Assembly (NCBI GenBank): GCA_013215175.1
Contig: JABSRH010000006.1
Coordinates: 1 to 34,606 of the forward strand
Source: Parvularculaceae bacterium
GTDB taxonomy: Bacteria; Pseudomonadota; Alphaproteobacteria; Caulobacterales; Parvularculaceae
Reading direction: 5' to 3'
Length of the DNA: 34,606 nt
The notes under the pieces are model-generated. The model was not told the origin of the DNA and searched no databases. It saw only the letters and a list, made by a program, of their open reading frames with translations. Shown here piece after piece: positions 29,542 through 34,606 of this stretch; position 1 is the stretch's first letter; every line of letters starts with the position of its first letter. Position numbers and translations under genes: made by a program.

Positions 29542-30102
29542 TCACTCAGATGGAGGCAGCAAGACGGCATCGATCACATGCACCCTGCCGTTCGCCACTT
29601 GAATATCCGGCAGAACCAACACAGCGGTTCCGGGCTCCGTACCGAGCGAAACCACACCACCAGATCCGTCAAACGGCAATGGATGGCCTGACGCCATGGT
29701 AAGGGTTGAGGGCTGAGCCTCTAAGACTGCACCCTGCACGACCTCGTCGGCTACATGGTACGCCAAGATTGTGCGCAAAATGTCTTTATACGCCGGATCG
29801 AGCAGCGTTTGTACCGAAACAGCTTCTGGCAATTGATCAAATGCAGCATTGTTGGGTGCGAAGAGGGTCAGGCCTTCAGAGGTCTCCAAGACATCCATCA
29901 TGTCGGCAGCTTCCAGTGCTGCTCGGAGCGTGGAAAAGCGAGGCTCATCCGTAATGAACGCCGCCATGGTGCGCAGGGGAGCCGGCTCCTCGGCATCTTG
30001 CGCGACAGGTTCGCTGGCCTGAGGTTCGGCGGCTTGCTCCGCGCCGCACGCGATGACCATCAAAAGAGAGGCTAGCAAAAGACTTTGTTTTAACGAGACC
30101 AT
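29542..30102 (-). CDS. Fasciclin (FAS1) domain lipoprotein
   Basis: The 186-residue product has a lipoprotein signal peptide (VSLKQSLLLASLLMVIAC, Cys19), a short acidic Pro/Glu/Ala-rich linker and one FAS1 domain. The domain is marked by LTLFAPNNAAFDQLP in its front half and GRVHVIDAVLLPP at its end. FAS1 domains mediate adhesion to surfaces, polysaccharides or other cells; in bacteria roles vary. The open frame extends upstream to 30216 into dnaE, but the ATG at 30102 has an AGGAG 7 nt upstream and starts the signal. It is downstream of dnaE on the same strand. Confidence 0.88.
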   Translation of the reverse strand: MVSLKQSLLLASLLMVIACGAEQAAEPQASEPVAQDAEEPAPLRTMAAFITDEPRFSTLRAALEAADMMDVLETSEGLTLFAPNNAAFDQLPEAVSVQTLLDPAYKDILRTILAYHVADEVVQGAVLEAQPSTLTMASGHPLPFDGSGGVVSLGTEPGTAVLVLPDIQVANGRVHVIDAVLLPPSE

Positions 30103-30187
30103 TCCTGCACTCCTATGGGCCGCTTGTCCCTCTAGCGCAGAAGTCTCGCCACTAGAAGCCAAAGCCCTGCTAAGTTGTATCCAGGTA

Positions 30188-33100
30188 CTAAGCCGTGGAG
30201 GCGAGGCCCGCCACACCCCGGATCATTTGGAGTGCATTCTTGGCTCCCTCACCCACGCGAACATCGGCTGGCAAAGCGACAACAACCTCGATGTCCGACT
30301 CTGGGAGAGGCAAAATGAGGCGCAAACCGGCGTCTTGATCCGACTGTGCGCAGGCGCGCAGGCTGGCCCTGATCTCCGCTAAGGCATCCGCTTGGCCGAC
30401 CGTCACGTCGACGGATGCCGGTCCAGAAGACCTACTCTGAGCATCGCCTGCCTCCAAGCGCCGAACGGCCTCCAGCGTGAGGCGCGTGCTGCCAGAACTA
30501 TCATCGACGTTCACCGACACGATCAGAGGCTGACCAGGTACGAAAAGATCCTGATATTGTTGAAGTGTTTCACTAAATGCAGTGACCTCGTATTCACCAC
30601 TCTCATCCGACAGGGTAATCCAAGCGAAGGGCTTGCCACTTTTCGAGCGGCGGTTCGTCACGTCACGCACGACCCCCGCAAACAGAACATTGCGTATACC
30701 GATCTCTTCTTGGTTCAAGACTGAAGAGGACATAACAATGCCCTTCTCGTCCAAGACATCCCGGTAGGCCGACAGGGGGTGGCCTGACAGATAGAACCCA
30801 ATGGCCTGACGCTCCTGGTCAAAGGCCTCTGCGGTCGGCCAGGGCGTCACGGACGGAAGCACGGGCCGAGCCACTTCGCTCGTTGTTGCACCGAACAAAC
30901 CGCCTTGGTCAGACGACCGCTCCTCGGCAAGACTTCCCGAGTAGCGCACGAGGAAGTCAGCCGACGACAGAACTTCTGCCCGATTGTCATGCACAGCATC
31001 GAAGGCACCAGCGCGAGCCAATTGTTCAATGCCGCGCTTACCCACCTGGCGACAGTCCACACGTTCAGCAAAATCAAGAAGATCTTTGTAAGGACCACCA
31101 TCACGCCGCGTGGCCTCAATGAGGCGCATGGCCTCAAACCCCACGTTCTTGACCGCGCCTAACGCGTAGAAAATTTGTGGGCCTTTTGCGATGAAATCAG
31201 CACCGCTTTGGTTGATGCAAGGCGGATGCACAACGACGGAGCTACGCTTGGCTTCGGCGCTGAACACTGCGAGTTTATCCGTATTCGCCAGATCGAGAGA
31301 CATCGACGCGGCCAAAAACGCTGCTGGGTGGTGCGCCTTGAGAAACGCCGTCTGATAGCTGATCCAAGCATAGGCAGCGGCATGGGACTTGTTGAAGCCA
31401 TAGCCCGCGAACTTCGCCACAAGTTCGAAAATACCTTCGGCCTTGGCAGCCGACACATTGTTGTCCTTAGCGCCATCCACGAACCGGATCTTCTGCCGGT
31501 CCATTTCCTCCTTCTTCTTCTTGCCCATGGCACGACGAAGAAGGTCGGCCTCGCCCAGCGAATAACCTGACAAGATCTGGGCGATTTGCATCACTTGTTC
31601 TTGGTAGATGATGACGCCGAACGTCTCCTTCAGGACATCCTCCAACAGAGGATGAAGGTAGTCGGGCTCTTCATCACCCGCCTTACGCGCGTTGTATGTT
31701 GGAATGTTGTCCATCGGCCCCGGGCGGTAGAGCGAGACCAGCGCAATGATGTCCTCCAACGAATCAGGGCGCATGCCCTTCAGCGCAGCCCGCATCCCTG
31801 CACTTTCAAGCTGGAAGACACCGGTCGCCTCACCCCGCGTCAGCATCGCGAAGGTGTCCTCATCACCCGTCGGTATACGGTCGATATCGACGTCAATGTC
31901 TTGCTCTGCCAAATTGTCGAGGGCTCGCCGAATGACCGTCAGCGTCTTCAGCCCCAGAAAGTCGAACTTCACCAAGCCCGCTGGTTCAACCCATTTCATG
32001 TTGAACTGCGTGGCTGGCATATCCGCACGCGGATCAAGGTAAAGCGGGACGATCTCTTGAAGGGGCCGATCACCAATGACGACGCCAGCCGCGTGTGTGG
32101 AAGCGTGGCGGTAGAGGCCCTCTAGCTTCAACGCGGTTTCGATCAGCACCCCAACTTGAGAGTCGTTCCGCTTCTCATCTTCAAACCGCGGCTCACCTTT
32201 GACGGCCTCGTCCAGGGTCACAGGGTTTGCCGGGTTGTTGGGCACCATCTTGCAGAGCCGGTCGACCTGCCCGAACGGCATTTGCAGCACACGGCCAACA
32301 TCGCGGAGCACTGCGCGCGCCTGCAACTTACCAAATGTGATGATCTGCGCCACTCGGTCTTGGCCATAGCGCTCTTGCACGTAGCGGATCACCTCATCGC
32401 GACGGTCCTGGCAGAAGTCGATATCGAAGTCCGGCATCGACACCCGCTCGGGGTTGAGGAAGCGCTCGAAAAGAAGACCAAAGCGAAGCGGGTCGAGGTC
32501 AGTGATGGTGAGGGCGTAGGCGACCAGACTCCCCGCACCAGAACCCCGCCCTGGCCCTACCGGAATGTTCTGCGCCTTCGCCCACTGGATAAAGTCAGCG
32601 ACGATGAGGAAGTAGCCCGGGAAGCCCATCCCTTGGATCACCGATAATTCGTGCTCCAAGCGCTTCTCGTAGGCTTCCCGCGGAGCCGCTAATTCAATGG
32701 CGTTCAGCCGAGCCTCCAGCCCCTCTCGCGCCTTGTCAGCCAACACTTGGCTTTCAGCTTCAAGGTCACCCGCGAACGAGGGCAACATGGGGTCAGCAAG
32801 CAACGGGCGATAGGCACAACGCTGAGCCACCTCAACCGTGTTTTCGACAGCCTCAGGCAGGTCACTGAACACCGCTTGCATATCCGCCGCGGACTTGAAC
32901 CAAAAATCCTCTGGCACCCGGCGGCGATCATCTTGGCTTATGTAGCTGCCCTCAGCGATACAAAGCAGCGCCTCATGAGCACGGTAGTCATCCGCACCAG
33001 GAAAGTAGACGTTGTTGGTAGCCACGAGCGGCAGGGCGTGCTCGTAAGCAAGGTCGACAAGTGTCGGTTCGTGAGAAAACCTGCCCTGGTCGTCGGTGCG

Positions 33101-33646
33101 CGCATCAATGGGTGAACGCTGTAACTCGACGTATAGGCGGCCTGAATATGCGTCGCGCAGGCTCAGCAATAAGGTTTCAGCAGCTTCGTCACGACCGTAC
33201 CGAAGCTCGCTATCGACCGGGCCCTCTAACCCGCCGGATAAACAGAGAAGACCATCCGTGTCCTGACACACATCATGGAATGGGACACAGGGCTCGCCAT
33301 CGCGAGCAGGTCGCAAGAAACTCTGCGACCCCAAAGCCATGAGACGGCTATAGCCGACCTCGTTCTGGGCAAGCAGCACCAACTTCGTCAGTGGCGGTCG
33401 TTTTCCCGAGCGGTCCGCCTCGCCGCCCATGCAAACGGCGATCTCGATGCCCGCGATCGACTGGATACCAGCCCCAGCCATGGTCTCCGAAGCCTCCAAC
33501 GCTCCGAAGAGGTTGTTGCTGTCCGTGACTGCGATGGCAGGCATGTTCTCGCGAAGGCAGAGATCCTTCAGCTTCCCAACGGGAATGGCACCCTCAGCGA
33601 GCGAATAGGAAGAATGAACGTGGAGATGAACAAAGGACGCGGTCAT
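30188..33646 (-). CDS. dnaE: DNA polymerase III alpha subunit (DnaE1)
   Basis: This is the replicative polymerase catalytic subunit. The 1152-residue protein begins with a PHP domain (FVHLHVHSSYSLAEGAI, then the second motif AIAVTDSNNLFG), followed by the polymerase core with catalytic Asp408 and Asp410 in PDFDIDF. The tandem HhH region, OB domain and C-terminal tau-binding area follow. A clamp-binding motif QGGLF begins at residue 914. The PHP metal residues look largely intact. Length and motifs fit DnaE1, not the shorter SOS-induced DnaE2/ImuC. A small membrane-peptide ORF lies 60 bp upstream on the same strand. Confidence 0.97.
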   Translation of the reverse strand: MTASFVHLHVHSSYSLAEGAIPVGKLKDLCLRENMPAIAVTDSNNLFGALEASETMAGAGIQSIAGIEIAVCMGGEADRSGKRPPLTKLVLLAQNEVGYSRLMALGSQSFLRPARDGEPCVPFHDVCQDTDGLLCLSGGLEGPVDSELRYGRDEAAETLLLSLRDAYSGRLYVELQRSPIDARTDDQGRFSHEPTLVDLAYEHALPLVATNNVYFPGADDYRAHEALLCIAEGSYISQDDRRRVPEDFWFKSAADMQAVFSDLPEAVENTVEVAQRCAYRPLLADPMLPSFAGDLEAESQVLADKAREGLEARLNAIELAAPREAYEKRLEHELSVIQGMGFPGYFLIVADFIQWAKAQNIPVGPGRGSGAGSLVAYALTITDLDPLRFGLLFERFLNPERVSMPDFDIDFCQDRRDEVIRYVQERYGQDRVAQIITFGKLQARAVLRDVGRVLQMPFGQVDRLCKMVPNNPANPVTLDEAVKGEPRFEDEKRNDSQVGVLIETALKLEGLYRHASTHAAGVVIGDRPLQEIVPLYLDPRADMPATQFNMKWVEPAGLVKFDFLGLKTLTVIRRALDNLAEQDIDVDIDRIPTGDEDTFAMLTRGEATGVFQLESAGMRAALKGMRPDSLEDIIALVSLYRPGPMDNIPTYNARKAGDEEPDYLHPLLEDVLKETFGVIIYQEQVMQIAQILSGYSLGEADLLRRAMGKKKKEEMDRQKIRFVDGAKDNNVSAAKAEGIFELVAKFAGYGFNKSHAAAYAWISYQTAFLKAHHPAAFLAASMSLDLANTDKLAVFSAEAKRSSVVVHPPCINQSGADFIAKGPQIFYALGAVKNVGFEAMRLIEATRRDGGPYKDLLDFAERVDCRQVGKRGIEQLARAGAFDAVHDNRAEVLSSADFLVRYSGSLAEERSSDQGGLFGATTSEVARPVLPSVTPWPTAEAFDQERQAIGFYLSGHPLSAYRDVLDEKGIVMSSSVLNQEEIGIRNVLFAGVVRDVTNRRSKSGKPFAWITLSDESGEYEVTAFSETLQQYQDLFVPGQPLIVSVNVDDSSGSTRLTLEAVRRLEAGDAQSRSSGPASVDVTVGQADALAEIRASLRACAQSDQDAGLRLILPLPESDIEVVVALPADVRVGEGAKNALQMIRGVAGLASTA

Positions 33647-33668
33647 GGGTGCACCCTAGTCGATTCAA

Positions 33669-33685
33669 GGCGGGCGTAGCCCACC
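33669..33685 (-). other. Hairpin between small ORF and dnaE
   Basis: On the minus strand GGTGGGC-TAC-GCCCGCC can fold as a 7-bp stem (one G-U pair) with a 3-nt loop, 22 bp before the dnaE start. It has no T-run, so it is not a clear intrinsic terminator. It could affect dnaE translation or be an attenuation point after the upstream small ORF. Confidence 0.4.
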
Positions 33686-33706
33686 TGGTTGTCCACAGAG
33701 GACGGC

Positions 33707-33784
33707 TCAGCCGACGACGGCAACCACCGTGGTGAGAACGCTGAGAAGAATAGCGAAACCTGCGATATCTTTGGCGAAAGTCAT
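33707..33784 (-). CDS. 25-residue hydrophobic membrane peptide, candidate SOS-induced
   Basis: This short ORF runs from ATG at 33782-33784 to TGA at 33707-33709. It encodes MTFAKDI, then a hydrophobic stretch of about 19 residues (Ala/Ile/Leu/Val with a few Gly, Ser and Thr) ending in Gly. A strong ribosome binding site AGAGGGA (spacing about 6-7 nt) lies upstream. One membrane helix with a short charged N-terminus is predicted. Just upstream is a LexA-like operator. This matches the plan of SOS-induced small membrane proteins such as SidA or TisB, though I see no sequence match to claim homology. It could also be a leader for dnaE. It is too short for most gene callers. Confidence 0.6.
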   Translation of the reverse strand: MTFAKDIAGFAILLSVLTTVVAVVG

Positions 33785-33800
33785 GTTTTAGTCCCTCTTT

Positions 33801-33826
33801 GTTCTTTTCTTGTTCCATAGCGGAAC
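33801..33826 (-). promoter_or_regulatory. Candidate LexA (SOS) operator
   Basis: GTTC occurs at 33801-33804 and 33812-33815 with exactly 7 bp between, the alphaproteobacterial LexA consensus. A third half-site GAAC (33823-33826) follows after another 7 bp, in inverted orientation. The set sits immediately upstream of the ribosome binding site of the small peptide. A weak TATGGA (-10-like, minus strand, 33814-33819) lies within it; no good -35 is seen. Confidence 0.65.
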
Positions 33827-33988
33827 GAAGCATGCAAGAGGGCAATGTGCACAAAATGTTCTCCTCACCGTCAGCAGCCGCCGGCCAGCCTTGTTTCCTA
33901 ATTGTTCTCGGATGCGGAACGTTCTCATCGACGGCGAGGCGAGCACGTCACGTGTCGCTTGGGTGCCGACTCCGCTATAAACTGGCCC

Positions 33989-34606
33989 ATGCCTTCTTTG
34001 TCTGAGCGCGCCCGAAGCGCGGCCGCCCCCTCACCTGCTAGCTATCTTGACGGGCTGAACGACCGACAGCGCGAGGCCGTGCTAACCACAGAGGGGCCTG
34101 TGCTGATGCTTGCTGGTGCTGGCACCGGCAAGACCAAGGCGCTGACCACGCGCATTGCTCATTTGCTCTCCGCCGGTCACGCCCGCCCCTGGGAGGTCCT
34201 CGCCGTGACCTTCACCAACAAGGCCGCGCGCGAGATGAAAGAGCGCGTCACCAGCTTGGTCGGCCCGGCGGCAGAGGGCCTTCGCTGGATGGGGACGTTC
34301 CACTCCGTCGCTGCGCAGATCCTGCGCCGTCACGCCGAGGTGGTCGGGCTGAAGTCCAGCTTCACGATCATCGACACCGACGATCAGATCCGGCTGTGCA
34401 AGCAAGTGATCGCGGCCGCCGGTCTTGACGAGAAGCGTTGGACCGGTCGCGGCATGGCTGCGGTTATCGATGGTTGGAAAAACCAAGGCCTGACGCCGGG
34501 AGACTTGAAAGCGCACGACGGCGACGCGTTTGGCGATGGCAAGGCGGTCACTCTTTATAGGGACTACCAGTCGCGGCTGATCGATCTCAACGCCGCTGAC
34601 TTTGGC
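33989..34606 (+). CDS. uvrD: ATP-dependent DNA helicase UvrD/PcrA (3' end outside window)
   Basis: An open frame begins at ATG 33989 and runs to the window edge, 206 codons. It shows the Q motif LNDRQREAV (23-31), Walker A AGAGTGKTK (about 42-50), motif Ia TFTNKAAREMKERV and GTFHSVAAQILRRH. These define superfamily 1A helicases of the UvrD/PcrA type, used in nucleotide-excision and mismatch repair. A TATAAA -10-like box at 33976-33981 ends only 7 nt before the ATG, so the message may be leaderless. The Walker A has Thr where E. coli UvrD has Ser. The gene is divergent from the small peptide, with 204 bp between. Confidence 0.95.
   Translation, partial: MPSLSERARSAAAPSPASYLDGLNDRQREAVLTTEGPVLMLAGAGTGKTKALTTRIAHLLSAGHARPWEVLAVTFTNKAAREMKERVTSLVGPAAEGLRWMGTFHSVAAQILRRHAEVVGLKSSFTIIDTDDQIRLCKQVIAAAGLDEKRWTGRGMAAVIDGWKNQGLTPGDLKAHDGDAFGDGKAVTLYRDYQSRLIDLNAADFG

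Noticed and set aside
33859-33924. Further GTTC/GAAC words upstream of uvrD
   Set aside because: GTTC at 33859, 33904 and 33921 and GAAC at 33917 do not form any pair with 7-bp spacing, so they are not counted as LexA boxes.

Overview
The window reads as chromosomal core DNA from a GC-rich alphaproteobacterium. Pointers are the HdaA homologue next to ppk-ppx, the comF/grxC/nitrilase/DUF1178 cluster divergent from an NDUFAF5-like methyltransferase, the ppiC-secA divergence, a DUF2066 protein, and an SOS-type operator of the alphaproteobacterial GTTC-N7-GTTC form. The order within the class cannot be fixed by eye; a marine Caulobacterales/Parvularculales-like lineage is a guess. No phage, IS element, CRISPR array or rRNA is visible. 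Gene density is very high, and no gene-free stretch exceeds about 220 bp.

Layout. 1-3124: 3' part of an ABC-F ATPase (uup), then a glutathione-S-transferase-like gene and trhO on the minus strand. 3184-7582: an accessory-looking block with a two-domain SnoaL-like lipoprotein coupled to an alpha/beta hydrolase, a divergent LysR regulator and a membrane-anchored S41-like protein. 7717-8770: an unrecognised lipoprotein and tRNA-Glu. 8908-13147: a minus-strand run comF-grxC-nitrilase-DUF1178-recJ (thiol homeostasis, DNA uptake and repair). 13121-14017: the divergent methyltransferase. 14019-15412: mutT and a membrane-anchored parvulin, divergent from secA. 15632-22011: secA, then the overlapping operon tyrS-prmA-rnd. 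22008-27726: minus-strand operon DUF2066-hdaA-ppk-ppx (replication control and polyphosphate). 27865-29465: purM-purN. 29542-34606: a fasciclin lipoprotein and dnaE on the minus strand, a tiny membrane peptide gene, and the start of uvrD on the plus strand.

The most interesting item is the dnaE-uvrD intergenic region. A 25-codon ORF (33707-33784, minus) has a good ribosome binding site and encodes one hydrophobic helix. Immediately upstream lie three LexA half-sites spaced GTTC-N7-GTTC-N7-GAAC (33801-33826). This is the architecture of SOS-induced small membrane peptides such as SidA (Caulobacter division inhibitor) and TisB (E. coli toxin), and it would be missed by normal gene callers. The functional link is inference; the ORF, ribosome binding site and operator-like repeats are directly visible.

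Other points worth a look are an extra segment of about 43 residues in SecA, divergent overlapping starts of comF and the methyltransferase (with a possible CTG start for comF), possible leaderless starts for lysR and uvrD, and an inverted pair of DnaA-box-like 9-mers inside comF.
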